A DNA stretch of 64,000 nt from Thelonectria olida (GCA_020736575.1 JAGPYM010000047.1:1-64000), one strand, 5' to 3'; shown: positions 34,803 to 45,685, counted from the stretch's first letter. The notes: generated by a model not told the origin, from the sequence alone. Numbers and translations are program-made.

Positions 34803-36010
34803 GCATCTCACATTTGTACACGGCTTGCCCCTCTTCAGACCTAGTGGGGTATTTACCAAGATGGTTGCAGGGCTGAGCTGGGATTATTGAGTTGAATGGG
34901 GCTCGGCTTCATCGCGGTGCATAGATTGTGAACAAGGAATGATGACTGACGGCATATTCTAAACGTAGCTTAATGTATGTATTGACTGAACAGAGAGTTT
35001 TCTTTCGTACAGTGTATAATGGGACATAATAACGGGAATGTGTTTGAACGTCATTTTCGTCGTCCAATTAAAGCGTCACGATCAACAGTCGCCGAGACTG
35101 AACAGCAGAAGAGTAGCAAGTTCCTCTATCTAGCGATGTGAAAGAGGCCCGGTAAAAATCACTTAGGAGTGACAACGTTATGTGCCTATTAGCATACTCG
35201 AATATCCTATTCAGACACGGACCGGGCCTACAGAGATCTGAGCACACTGTACGATGACTTTGATCCCGTACTTGTGTTCTTGACTAGGCTACTTCTATCG
35301 TATTTGGCGGCGATATTTTCGTGTATATGATTGGCCCGACAACACGACAAGGTGAATTGAAACGGTCTAGATCTACATCATGCTCATAGTGAATCACTGG
35401 AACTAGTGGGGATTGAAGCTCCTCGCGTGTTACAAAGCAAGCCTGCTCGTTTCCTTCGCCCTACCCTATTTGATGAGTCTAAACCGCCTAAATCGTCGAG
35501 AATGGTATGTACGAGCTGGCATGTGGTTGCATCTCGTTACTTTACAGAAGTTTTCTAGTAGCCTTTGATATGTTTCCTTAAGCTACTTGAGCTTTTTTTG
35601 CTAAAAGAGATCACGTTCCTCAGATCGTTGGCTGGGTCAAAAATAAACGTGGGATCACGGACTATGCTGCTTTCTTCTCGTATTCAACGCCTGTCAACTG
35701 GTTGACCTTTGTTGCGATTCATAATGCTACTACCATACCACTGTAGTGCTTAGTGCTTTTTTGTGTTTTCGGTAAAAAACGAACCGCGTGCAGCTTGTGA
35801 CACTTGTTGAGCAACGTTCCGGAGGCGGGACATCGTCTCCTACGTGAAAGACGATGGCAACGGCCCCTTCCATACTGTAACACACACTCTCGTTACATCC
35901 TCCACTAACCGAGCCATACTTATCAGCCCAGTTCTCAGCTACTATGGAACCTGGACTTGATACTTAAACCCATTCAATAAAAGGAAACCGCATCATTCAA
36001 ATCCGGCCAT
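34803..36010. other. no recognisable gene
   Basis: No ORF above 60 codons with a domain on either strand. I see no repeats, terminators or RNA genes. Confidence 0.45.
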
Positions 36011-36319
36011 TTATCTTAACGCTTCGCGAATATCCGGGAGGCGTTGAATCTTTTGGCTCCGTTGGAGGCTCCGTTTGAGTATTGGTGGCAATTTCAACTT
36101 GAAATCAAACGGCCTTTCTAAGGACAGCTTGTGCAATACTGAACGAAAACTCTTTCCATCTAAATATTGGTGATAATGTCGAGAACAAGCAAGGGCACTT
36201 CTTCCAGGAAGTTGAGATGAGATAAAATTCCATCCTTCTCCCTGATCTCGAAGATCAATGATAATATTCTCCTCTGCTTTGGTCCAGTTGCCTCTCTTCT
36301 TCTCTATGCGATTTGACAT
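36011..36319 (-). CDS. Myb/SANT-like DNA-binding protein, short
   Basis: 102 residues from ATG 36319; the frame is open upstream to a GTG at 36352, but MSNRIEKKRGNWTKAEE is the natural start. One Myb-like repeat spans about residues 8-52: GNWTKAEENIIIDLRDQG, GWNFISSQLPGRSALACSRH and YHQYL, with regularly spaced aromatic residues and the LPGRS turn usual in fungal Myb-like factors. A basic C-terminus (LKRSLQRSQKIQRL) follows. It is likely a nuclear DNA-binding protein. Fungal relatives are often longer, so this may be a truncated paralogue, but no break is visible. Confidence 0.65.
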   Translation of the reverse strand: MSNRIEKKRGNWTKAEENIIIDLRDQGEGWNFISSQLPGRSALACSRHYHQYLDGKSFRSVLHKLSLERPFDFKLKLPPILKRSLQRSQKIQRLPDIREALR

Positions 36320-37708
36320 GCTTCGTGGGTTAAAGCTACCTTGCAAGTACACATTAAGTGGCAGTTATTCATTACGGTCCGCAACTATTTATAAAAATTT
36401 CGACTAAGCTAAGATGGGATTCTCCATTTTCGAATGAGTCAGATATGGCCTGCGGCGTCGCAGGTGGCAGAAGAATACGGCTGCAAGGGAAATGTACCTT
36501 AGGCTTCCTAACTCGGGCGTTAGAGGAGGAAGAATTTAGAAAAGAACGGTACGTATGCTTGTGGTTTTATATATAGAGTCGTGATATATTCTTAGAAATT
36601 CTGCAATATTAGGCTCCATTTACATAACTATGAACTTGATAGTCTTTGTAGCACAGATTTTATTACCCATTTGTACTTTGGTTTGTGCAAGTAAACCAGG
36701 CACCTGTTGAACAGAAGGCATATGCTGGGATGTCACGTGCGGGTCAAGGGTATGATGAACAGCAGATCTTTCAGGGGCAGACACTTAACAACAACACACA
36801 ACATGAATACGCTGATTTGGATCAATGGACCGAATACACGTACTGTCTGACAGCATCTTACTCTCAATGAGTCTGATAAGGCGGGGTGAATCGACCACAA
36901 GCGCTCGCGGTGGGCACAGTTGCAAAGTATCGAATCAAATCGAACCTACGGAAACACCAACGGCGACAACCACGCGGACAACAGAAACCAAGACGACTAG
37001 TTCCGCCTCGTCAGCATAATGCGATCGCTAACCGAAATGAGGGCCGTTGCCTGATTTATTAGCGTGATTCCGGAACTGATTAAAAAGCTCTGAGCGCAAC
37101 AGCGGGCTCCCTGTTGGATCCTTGGCTGATACGAGCTGCCCGTCGCTGCTTGGCGAGTACACTCGAGTATATATGTTGTGTTCAGCCATCACGTCTGGGG
37201 GGTTATTTGTGTCTAAAGACTAAGCGATGATACAATTGCGATGCGTCTTTGCGCCGCTGATTGGTTTAATAGTGTGGTGATTAATGGAATGAAGTCCAAT
37301 CCTTCATAAAGCTCACCGCATGATATAACAATCGTTCTTTCAAACTTAGTTGAACTACCCGTCGGTTCCGTCTGTGTGCCCCCCCGCACAGACGGAACCG
37401 ACGGGTAATAACTTCATTGGCTACAAATGCTACTCTGCATGGCTTGCAAATAACAAATGGGTACTCGAGCAAATGAATAAATGGCTCCATGATGATGTTA
37501 ATAACCCTAAGCTGGTTATGCTGTTATTATTGCCTCCTTTTCTAACTCTTCTATTATTACGCTGCTTCATATTGCTTTTGTTGGGTTGCTGAGGCGGCAC
37601 TGCAAGCTTTAAATCCGTGGCCCTCCCTTTCCTACGGGTTTCTCTATCTGAACTGACCGTCGCCTGTGCAGCATTGGTATTATACTTGTCGGGTCCCCTC
37701 GTCTGGGG
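36320..37708. other. no supported gene; contains a perfect inverted repeat
   Basis: Short ORFs at 36685-36870 and 36825-37019 show no domain. The main feature is the perfect inverted repeat at 37356-37407 (own entry). Confidence 0.45.
37356..37407. repeat. perfect 21-bp inverted repeat, 10-nt loop
   Basis: Arms at 37356-37376 (TACCCGTCGGTTCCGTCTGTG) and 37387-37407 are exact reverse complements, separated by TGCCCCCCCG. Both arms are bounded by TA, which would fit terminal inverted repeats of a Tc1/mariner-type element with a TA target duplication and no internal sequence left, or a very stable RNA hairpin. No second copy is seen in this window. Confidence 0.85.
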
Positions 37709-39672
37709 TTATACATATGAAGGCATGTTAATAATAGCGCTTGGCCATTGATAAGTAGCATTAAATGGAGAATATGCATTAATTCCAAGTATAACAAGAA
37801 GATATAAGAATGTAGCCCTATCTACCTGTGACCCCTTTTCCCACTGTGGCACTGACCCTACACCCTCTTCTAGATCTAAACTAGTCTCCTCTGGTGCAGC
37901 CATATGAGAAAACACTAGACATAATCGTAACGCCTGAACATCCGCCCATGTATGCTCTTTCCCATCCACCTGCATACCTGTTCTTGCCTTTCTTTATTCG
38001 TCCATTCTTTTTGGTCTGTGAACCCCAATCGTCCATACAACTGCATGCACTCTTCGGGTAGCTGTGCCCAGGTCCAAGCAATAATGGAAATCGTCCACCC
38101 TTCATACTGGCACTTGCCATTTACCTTCTTTTTCCACCCACCGTCTACATGTTCTTCCCATGCATTGCATAGCTCCTGCGGTACAAAACACCCTAAACAA
38201 CACCCAAACTTATCTGCCACTCGATTTTGCCGTAAAAATCGCTCCATCTGTAGCGCAAGCTGATACGCTTTTGCTACCTCGTCTCCCATCTCCAACGCTC
38301 TCTTACACTTAGTAACAGGGTGTGCTCGATCTTCGATACTGTCCAGTGCGCAAAATACACACCCATTTGGAGCTTGCTCCTCGAGCCTTTGTCGATAGTC
38401 CTGGAATTCTTGGTGTTGTTGAGCCGCAAGCTTGACGACTCGGCTTCGAGCAGCCTCCACCTCCAATTCCCGCCGTCGTATATCAGCTTCCTCCTGATCC
38501 TCTAAAATGCGAACCCGACTCTCATCATCACTCTCCTCCAGTTGGCTCCGACAAACATCACATAGCTCCTCCCCTTCCTCACAGTTACTGCGGTCCTTCC
38601 GTCCATCCATAACAGAGTCTAAAACCACCCGCCGGCATACGTGACCACTAATGTAGTCGTCTGTAGCTGCTTCCTCGGAAACGAGAGGCCGTGGCCTTCT
38701 TGAACCGGGCCCGTGGCCATTGAGGCGGATAATAATGGCCTCGCTCGGTTGCCCATCTCGACCAGCACGCCCACTCTGCTGCGAATAGTCTGCCATGGTT
38801 CTTGGCATCTCTACATGAATCACCACACGAATGTCGGGCACATCAATGCCGAGGCCGAGCGCGTTGGTAGCCACAATCACCCTTCCATCGCCGTACTGAT
38901 CACGCTTGGTGCCGCTCATCCAGAACCGTAGTCTCTCTGCTTTGCCATCTCGTGTATCAACTTCACGGTGATAGGCGTCGCATCCGAGCTTCTCTGCTAG
39001 GTCTTCTGTTGCCTCAACACGCTGACAATACACAATAATCTTTGCTGGCCATGGGTACTCCTCGAGCTTCCGGTCAATTACCTCCTTGGTCTCCCTAACG
39101 ACCTGAGCAACAGCTTCGTCAACGGTAGAGGCGGCGAATGACCTGACACTGTAGCCTATATTAGGACGTGTTGTCCTTGACCGAATCATGGTAACGTCCT
39201 CGCGCCGCGTGTTGGCCGCGCTAAAAAAGGTATCCTCTTGTGTTCGCGGGAGTGTTGTCGTAAGATATACCATCTGTACGCCCACCAGCGCTAGGGTGCC
39301 CAGCTCTCGTAATTTGGGTCGAAATAACAGAGTGCCCTCGAGGATTGTATGGCACTCATTGACGACGACGCGGTCAAGCTTGGCCATGATTCTCCGTGAC
39401 TCAAGAAAGTCCCGGAACCTCTTTGTCATGGCTGACTCTGGTGTCACGAAAACAATCGACACATCTCCTGGGGTCTGGTCGCTCCTCCACTCGGCGCAGG
39501 GTATGTTGAGCTTTTGGCATCGGTCCATCATATCTCCCAACAGAGAGACTAGCGGCACGATAACCACCGTCAGTCCGCCGGGGCAGCTAGCGGCAGGGAG
39601 CATAAAACAAAGGCTCTTGCCGCTTCCAGTCCCCATCACTACCACCACAGGGCTCTTGTTGACCGAACGCAT
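37709..39672 (-). pseudogene. telomere-linked-type RecQ helicase, truncated and frameshifted
   Basis: Open for 585 residues (39672 to 37915). It begins right at Walker A (VVVVMGTGSGKSLCFMLPA), so the N-terminal part is missing. Helicase motifs follow: VVNECHTI (family Asp replaced by Asn in the DECH box), YLTTTLPRTQ, IVYCQRVEATEDLAEKLGC, GRVIVATNALGLGIDVPDIR and YSQQSGRAGRDGQ. Then come the CEEGEELCDVC zinc motif, a coiled coil (EADIRRRELEVEAARSR) and a Cys-rich C-terminal region. These are marks of fungal telomere-linked helicases, which are usually much longer. The frame ends at 37915, but the next frame (from about 37975 down to 37709) carries HTWADVQALRLCLVF, the likely true continuation, so a frameshift lies near 37,970. 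Confidence 0.8.
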
Positions 39673-39677
39673 CTCAA

Positions 39678-40650
39678 ATGAACCCTCTCATGCTACTGGG
39701 GCCTCAACATCACGATACCTATTCCTTATGCGATTACCCGTATACCCAACCCGGGCGACCCGGCGAGTACCATAATGAGGACGACATTCCGTTTTCACCC
39801 GATGGCAATTCACTACTGATCGGGAATGCGGTTGAGAAGGTTATTGGAAATTCTGGACAGTTCAAGGGTATGAAGTGCGTCCGGAAAACCGTTTGGATAG
39901 TCGTGGAATCTCGGATGGATGATAACTCGGACGCGTCGAAAAAAACACTAGCATGTGAAGTGATAAAGATTCACGATGCTAAACACCCTTATGTGGTTTC
40001 TCTCATCCATACCTACTTTTGGGAACCTCCAGATTGCTACATTCAATTCTTAGTCATTATGGAGCCTGCAGATGGAAACCTTAATATATTTATTAGAGGA
40101 GGAAGGCCGCTTGAGTGATATTAGTTTGGTTGTTTGTTGGGAGCAGTATGCTCACTTTATGATTTGGAAATATGTCATCAAAACATCAAACCGGGTAATA
40201 TTTTGGTCAAGGACGGGAGGGTCTTGCTGGCTGACTTTGGCATCTCACACATGGTAATCTGCAGGGCGTTCTTGAACAGGCTACCTCCGAGGATAGACGG
40301 GTCCATGAGGGAATATTACGCTCCCGAGGTTGACGAAAAGAGTATTTCTAGTCTACCGGGAGACATATTCTCTTTGGGAGCAGTCTTCCTCGAAATGCTT
40401 ATTACCTGTGCATTCCCCTAAGGCGCTGGGCAGTATGGAGATCTCACGAAGATCTTAAGCGCATTGTAAGGAAACTTGTCTTATGCCGAGAACATTACTG
40501 GCATTCACGAGTGGATGAATGGGTTGGACCTTGATGATGCCCAGTATAAGTCAATTCTGTCTCTGTGTCAGGATATGCTTCAATCGGACCCGGATGGGCG
40601 CCCTTTAGCATAAACACTTCAATCGCGTTGGTTAACTATTTCGGATGCAA
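39678..40650 (+). pseudogene. protein kinase pseudogene, copy 1
   Basis: The first ORF (39678-40118) has EYHNEDDIPFSPDGNSLLIG and a VEKV string that mark the start of a fungal kinase family, then a decayed N-lobe ending LVIMEPADGNL. After a stop and frame change, 40134-40421 gives ICHQNIKPGNILVKDGRVLL, ADFGIS (DFG), YYAPEVDE and GDIFSLGAVFLEML. HQN replaces the usual HRD, so the catalytic Asp of the HRD motif is not in place. A third piece near 40500-40640 reads ILSLCQDMLQSDPDGRP (end of C-lobe). At least two frame breaks make it a pseudogene. It starts only 6 bp from the RecQ fragment on the other strand. A related copy lies at 43503-44399. Confidence 0.7.
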
Positions 40651-41021
40651 GTGAGCTGGTCTGCAAATGTTAGCTTAGGATGACAATAACTACCCCTTGA
40701 AGTATTTAAAGAAGGCTAAAAAGAGGTTGTGTAACTATATTTCTTAACTATCTAGATTAGAGGCTAGCTAGCATAGTTTGCTAGCCGCTTTTCTCAAAGG
40801 CCTTAAGTACCGAGTGATTGACTAACTCGCGCTTAATCTCAAACCTAGAACTCGCGAGGAGATGGTGCATGCTGTGGTCTCCTTTCCACATTCCGCCGCC
40901 TCTTCTTTTCCATGTCGTATAATCACATGACATAAGTTTGGAATCGCTCCGCGCCCGACCCCGCTTTGCGCGAAATAACCTCATCACTGCACGCAACTTT
41001 AATCAGTAGTATTGGTACCAA
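40651..41021. other. intergenic, no gene
   Basis: Nothing recognised apart from a small inverted string (GGCTAGC / GCTAGCC) near 40762-40784. Confidence 0.4.
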
Positions 41022-41960
41022 ATGACTTCTGAAAATCGATCTTTTGGTGAGGAAATAAGCGGAAGTCGCCAATTTGGTTATGGATTTACTCCCGAGCAAT
41101 GGGCAGCAATAGTAGCTGAGATTCGCGCCGGCAAATCGCAACGTCAAGTTGCAAAGGATTATAACACCACACAAAGGGCCATCTCTAAGACGAAAAGGAG
41201 GTGGGATAACAACCACAACAACGCCTCGAGGCCACGAAAAGGACGTCCCGGAAGCTCTCGGCCCTATAGATTATCCGTATGCATTCCTTCATTCACCGTC
41301 ACCGTTTAATAACGTGGAGTGACCTGGTTATTGAGCTACAGCTGGATATCAGTAAACGCACCTTACAGCGGCGGCTTCACAGCTATTGGAGGCGTAAATG
41401 GCCGTTAAAAAACGAACAACACTAATAGAGGAAGATGCAAAGGAACGGCTATAGCACGTAAGGTATTGGATTCGCTGAATCAACGAGTATTTGCTGGTAT
41501 TTTGCCCCTGAAGATGGAGCCTTCTACCGACTGTCCCCACTGGACTCCAGGCAGGCATTCTTTAGCGATGAAGTTATCGTGCAAAAACGCACCAAATAAC
41601 CCGGACGGCTGGGTGCTTCGACGGCCTGATGAGAAACATAAGAAGGACCTTATCAATGAGCAAAAGCACGGAAAAGCCACTCTGGCTCTGGCAGTCATGT
41701 TGTAGACAAGGATATTTAGCAGTAGAAAAAGCCCCTTAGTCCCTATGGATAGGGACCTTACAGCCCGGCATAACGGTTATTCTAGCTGGAGCTATTGCCG
41801 GGCGTTGGAAGCTGGGCTTCTTCCTTGCGAGGGACAATATCGTCTCTTAATGACACTAAACCATGGGAATTCGCAGCGGAGGACACATTGGGCGAAAGAA
41901 CACAAGAGCAAAAGTGGCATGTATTTCCAGCGAGATATCCACACATCTACGGATAGGGCA
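41022..41960 (+). pseudogene. Tc1/mariner-type transposase relic
   Basis: 41022-41309 encodes a Tc1-type helix-turn-helix: FTPEQWAAIVAEIRAGKSQR, QVAKDYNTTQRAISKTKRRW and SRPRKGRPG. Further pieces follow in changing frames: LDISKRTLQRRLHSYWRRKW near 41345-41405, an FSDE catalytic-type motif near 41563, NNPDGWVLRRPDEKHKK in 41594-41645, and MDRDLTARHNGYSSWSYC at 41745-41800. The order matches Tc1-like transposases, but frameshifts and stops separate every block. No terminal repeats were located. Confidence 0.75.
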
Positions 41961-41967
41961 CCGGCAA

Positions 41968-42395
41968 ATGGCTCCAGCAGAGCGCCGCAAAGTGGTACAA
42001 GAAGTAGAGAGAATAACATCTATTCTACGAGACCAAGCCGACCTAGCCGCCTTTCAGTTCCCACCAGCATCTACACATCCTATTCCCCTCCTCAGCCCGC
42101 CATAATCCGATGGGATCAAGTGCCGGAGGTGCCCCTACATCGTCCGTAGGGTGAAGGAGATGCAAGCTCATTGTCGTCAGCAACGTGGCTGGTGCAACCC
42201 CGTGGGCCAAGGGGCGGACCCCTCAAGCACAGCCACTCCCAGCCGTCAGTCCAGTTGCCCTGGACAGAAGGGATCTGGTGCCAGCGGTTTTTTATATCGA
42301 GAGCAGCAAGCGGTTGGTTAGAGGTACGACGCCCGTCAGTACTTTGTACCCGTGATCCTCTGCATGTGTTAGCGCCGTAGAGTCTCTTCGACCAT
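41968..42395 (+). pseudogene. DUF3505 (OrsD-type) protein relic
   Basis: Pieces in different frames: MAPAERRKVVQEVERITSIL..RDQADLAAFQFPPA (41968 on), then KCRRCPYIVRRVKEMQAHCR and GWCNPVG at about 42117-42200, then PWTEGIWCQRFFISR and ASGWLEV at about 42250-42325. The paired-Cys/His word CPYI...HC..GW and the W.GI.CQRFF word are typical of the fungal DUF3505 domain, often found in or beside telomere-linked helicases. At least one frameshift (near 42,240) shows decay. It may be a detached piece of the same kind of locus as the RecQ fragment at 37709-39672. Confidence 0.65.
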
Positions 42396-42445
42396 ATTAT
42401 CAGTAGGATATCCCCTCGAATAGAGCATGACTTTGGGCAAACCGG

Positions 42446-43491
42446 TTATTTCCGGTCCACTAGACGATGATAGTTCTCCAGTTTCAATCCATGTAAGCCT
42501 TCTTCTATCTTCTCTAGAATTGGCTTCATCTGTGCTATAATGCTACAAGAATGTTTAGCACATTCTTCATAGTAATACGACTTGTGCCTAGAACGACGGA
42601 GGGGAGACCAAGGAGGGGTTTGGAAGCCATTCACCATACCTTTGACGGTACTGTGGCCAGCGAATGGTTTAGTGGCTCGTGGATTCAGAGTCCTGTATCG
42701 CCTCAGTTCCTTGGTCAATGGACCGAGTAGCATGGATGAGTATTCGAAAGAGTAGACAGATTCATCGCAAACGGTGTCAAACAAGCCGTATAGTGATTCG
42801 AAAACCTGGGCTAGAGCTTCTTGGCGTTTATCATCGATTTTGCCTATAGGACGCATTAGGAAAACGAAGGATCAGCGGTCGCAAAATCTACCCAAAACAT
42901 CTCCTGGTATTGGAAGATCCATCGCCATAATTGTATTTTTGCTGTGTTTAATGCGAGTCTAGCCATAGTCTCAAATACTTCGTCTTGTGAAAATACCCAA
43001 GATACAAGCAGCCAAAGCATAAGCTCTTTGCCATGGAAGGTTGGAAGGTTATTCTCCATCGCCTTTAGCCAGATGTCGACGAACACCTCAACAACTTCGT
43101 GACATTTATAGTAGTCAACGATAATGGCAAATTTTGCAGGCATTTCAAGGCTGAGAGATCTCGGCACCTCTCGGAGATGGCCGTGAATAATGTTTAGTAG
43201 GATCATCAATGCATTTGCATCCCAATTGCTTGTTGAGATTTGGCGACGGCCTGGTTCACAGGCAGTCCCTTCCTTGAATGGCCCGTCCAGCATGTTTCGA
43301 AAAACGGGTGAAGCAAGGATCAGATGCCGTGATGACACGCGCATTCGCATGACAGAGCCTTCCTCGGTCTCGTTACCGGTGGACTCTTCCAAGGGGTTTT
43401 CGGCGGGTTCTTCGGCGACGGACTCTTCAGCGGGGGCTTCTTCGGCGAGGGCTCTTCGACAGCGGGGGCTTCGGCGGGCTCTTTTATTCAT
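42446..43491 (-). pseudogene. BTB/POZ domain protein, frame-broken
   Basis: From ATG 43491 (MNKRARRSPRC) an acidic Glu-Ala-Pro-rich leader (EEAPAEESVAEEPAENPLEE) leads to a fungal BTB region: SSRHLILASPVFRNML, LNIIHGHLREVPRSLSLEM, IIVDYYKCHEVVEVFVDIW and LLVSWVFSQDEVFETMARLA. The frame stops at 42856. The next frame (42854 to 42446) carries the usual C-terminal part: DKRQEALAQVFESLYGLF and MLLGPLTKELRRYRTLNP. A 48-bp GTAGAT...CTATAG intron near the junction would give the wrong phase, so a one-base frameshift near 42,860 is more likely. The open frame extends upstream to 43743, but that part is antisense to a kinase relic. Such BTB proteins are common in expanded fungal families; function unknown. 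Confidence 0.65.
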
Positions 43492-43502
43492 TTCAGATGC
43501 GC

Positions 43503-44399
43503 TGCCTAGCGAGTACAATGACGACGACATCCCATTCGCACCCGATGGTATCTCATCTCTTATTGGCGGCTTAGTCGAGAAGGTCAAAGGAAGGTTGCCA
43601 TTGAAAACATTAGGTGCGCTCGCAAAACCATATGGATCATTCGGAAACGGGACGAGGATGACGACGACACAACATGGTGGGAAGCTGCGGAACGCGGGTT
43701 GATACGAAATGTTCAAATATACCACCGCGCCCGGCACCATCATATTACTCGACTAGCCTACACATACTTCCATAACCGGCAGGGAGACGAAGCCATAAGG
43801 TTTTCGATAATGATGGATCGGGCAGATGGAAACCTCCGTCGCTACTTTCGGTTGTCCCATTTAGACATTCATTAGTTTGGTTGTATACTAGAAACTGTAC
43901 GCCATATCCATTCTCTGGACCTTTCACACGGCAACATCAAACCGGAAATATCCTTATCAGAAACGAAAGAGTCTTCTTGAGTGACTTTGCCTTATCCCGG
44001 GTTAATACGGGGGCAACGGAACCGGCTAGGGTGCCTCCACCGTCACGAGAGTACCTTGCTCCTGAGATGGACGAATTCCGTACCCGTATACTGCCAGCAG
44101 ATATGTTCTCCTTGAGAGCAGTCTTCCTCGAGATGGTCACCGCTTTCCCAGAGGTCAACAGACATGCGGAGCTCTTAGGGATCCTGAGGACTAACTGGCA
44201 GGGAAAGCTGTTTTTGACTGAAAGTATTGATAAGGTGGATATGTGGTTGAACGAGTTTAAGAAGTGCGTTGAGGAGAAGCGTGAATCTCTTTATTGTCAG
44301 GCTGAAATTCTCTCCGTATGCCAGAGAATGCTGAAGCTGGAAAAAGACATCCGTCCCTCAGCTGAAGAATTATGTAGAGGTTGGTCGAACGAACTCTAA
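43503..44399 (+). pseudogene. protein kinase pseudogene, copy 2
   Basis: Related to the relic at 39678. 43503-43620 reads SEYNDDDIPFAPDGISSLIG and VEKVKG. A frame change follows, then RCARKTIWIIRKRDEDDDD, then SIMMDRADGNLRRYFR and a stop. The C-lobe is open at 43881-44399: NILIRNERVFLSDFALSRVN (DFA instead of DFG), EYLAPEMDE, ADMFSLRAVFLEMV and CQRMLKLEKDIRPSAEELCR. HSLDLSHGNIKPE lies just before in another frame, with HGN in place of HRD. At least three breaks. It diverges head-to-head from the BTB gene, with only about 10 bp between. Confidence 0.7.
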
Positions 44400-44546
44400 G
44401 CTTGTAAGTGCAGACAGGGCTCGATGGCCTAAATAGATCACGACTAGTGTCACACAGCGATGATATATCACACCAAAGCATAGAAATTGGGATAAGTAGA
44501 GAGCCTTGATTCTAGCTTTTGTGGCTATGGTGAGGTTGGTTGGCCA

Positions 44547-44798
44547 ATGGAAATGATGGGAGAGAATTATCGGACGGAATATTATGCCCCCGCTAGGAAC
44601 TTTCTGGTGAGCATAGTCTCCCGGTTAATCCACGCGGAATTGGGCAGGTGCCCAGAATTAATTGCGTGGTACCGCGCCAGACAAGCTGAGGTGAGAGATG
44701 GGGAAAATCACGCACCTTTAACTGGATTACCAGATATAGCCTTTTTTCATGATGAGGCTCATTTTGCTATCCTGAACATAACCTATGGGACATACTGA
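44547..44798 (+). CDS. hypothetical ORF, 83 residues
   Basis: Opens at ATG 44547 and ends 50 bp before the F-box/ankyrin gene. No recognisable domain; it reads as a soluble, mixed-charge peptide (ELGRCPELIAWYRARQAEV). It may be chance or an upstream ORF of the next gene. Low confidence. Confidence 0.25.
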   Translation: MEMMGENYRTEYYAPARNFLVSIVSRLIHAELGRCPELIAWYRARQAEVRDGENHAPLTGLPDIAFFHDEAHFAILNITYGTY

Positions 44799-44848
44799 TC
44801 CCCCACCTCTTCACACTTTTGTCGGTTCACCTTCCTCACGACATCCAC

Positions 44849-45685
44849 ATGGACGACTACGTTTGCGAGGAGCCCCGCAAGGTTTCTGATCTGCCCGTCG
44901 AGGTTCTACGATGGATCTGCAAGTACTTGACAGGATTTGAAATCTTTCGGCTCGCTCAAATCAATCGCCGGATGTACAACCAGCTTGTCGGCGAATGGTT
45001 TTACGACCATTCCGCACCGAGTCACAATGCTGCTTTGCTACTGGCTGCAGAATATAATGCCTTGGAGGCAGTCAAGCAAATTATTCGGAATGGTGCGGAT
45101 GTTAACGCGAAGCATCCGCTAAATGGATATAATGCATTAATTAGCGCTTCGGAGGAGGGCCATACAGATATTGTCCTTTATCTTCTGAATTGCTCTGGCA
45201 TTGACGTCAATGCGGCAACTGGCTACGGTCGGACAGCTCTCTATTGTGCGGCACTATATGGCTATGAGGATATTGTCCAAGGGTTGCTAGGCTGCTCCAT
45301 ATTGAAAGCCAATGTAAAGGATTTCTATGATGCGACACCCCTGATCCTCGCAGCAAAAAATGGGCATCATGCTATTTTATTATTGCTGTTGGAAAGAGGT
45401 GATGCAGAATTGAATGCAACATGTTTTAACATCGAAACTGACGGGAAACCGACCATGCCCGAAATTAATTTTGATGGTCATACGGCCCTATTCTGGGCTG
45501 CTCTAGGCGGGCATACCAAAACAGTTTCTGCATTGTTGGAAGCGTCACATGCACCAATAGCAGAGAGATCGTTGAACATTCTGCGTTCAGAATGGGCTGA
45601 AAAAGACGACAACGACATTGAGCGCATGATAGACGATCACCAGATACACTGTGGTGCATGTTTAGCGTCAGTGTTTGAGCTTTGA
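44849..45685 (+). CDS. F-box and ankyrin-repeat protein
   Basis: 278 residues in one exon from ATG 44849. An F-box lies at about 12-48 (VSDLPVEVLRWICKYLTGFE, IFRLAQINRRMYNQLV). Four to five ankyrin repeats follow at about 60-240: LLLAAEYNALEAVKQIIRNG, NALISASEEGHTDIVLYLL, TALYCAALYGYEDIVQGLL, TPLILAAKNGHHAILLLLLE and TALFWAALGGHTKTVSALLE. F-box proteins present targets to SCF ubiquitin ligases through Skp1, and ankyrin repeats bind the target. Fungi carry many such genes; the target is unknown. The C-terminus ends soon after the last repeat with a short charged tail (KDDNDIERMIDDHQ). Confidence 0.8.
   Translation: MDDYVCEEPRKVSDLPVEVLRWICKYLTGFEIFRLAQINRRMYNQLVGEWFYDHSAPSHNAALLLAAEYNALEAVKQIIRNGADVNAKHPLNGYNALISASEEGHTDIVLYLLNCSGIDVNAATGYGRTALYCAALYGYEDIVQGLLGCSILKANVKDFYDATPLILAAKNGHHAILLLLLERGDAELNATCFNIETDGKPTMPEINFDGHTALFWAALGGHTKTVSALLEASHAPIAERSLNILRSEWAEKDDNDIERMIDDHQIHCGACLASVFEL

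Noticed and set aside
32461..36319. Secondary-metabolite gene cluster around the O-methyltransferase
   Set aside because: No synthase, P450, transporter or cluster-type Zn2Cys6 regulator is visible nearby.
39188..39775. 195-codon plus-strand ORF
   Set aside because: Antisense to the RecQ helicase motifs.
42841..42900. A 48-bp intron joining the two halves of the BTB gene
   Set aside because: GTAGAT and CTATAG sites exist, but the splice would put the downstream part in the wrong frame.
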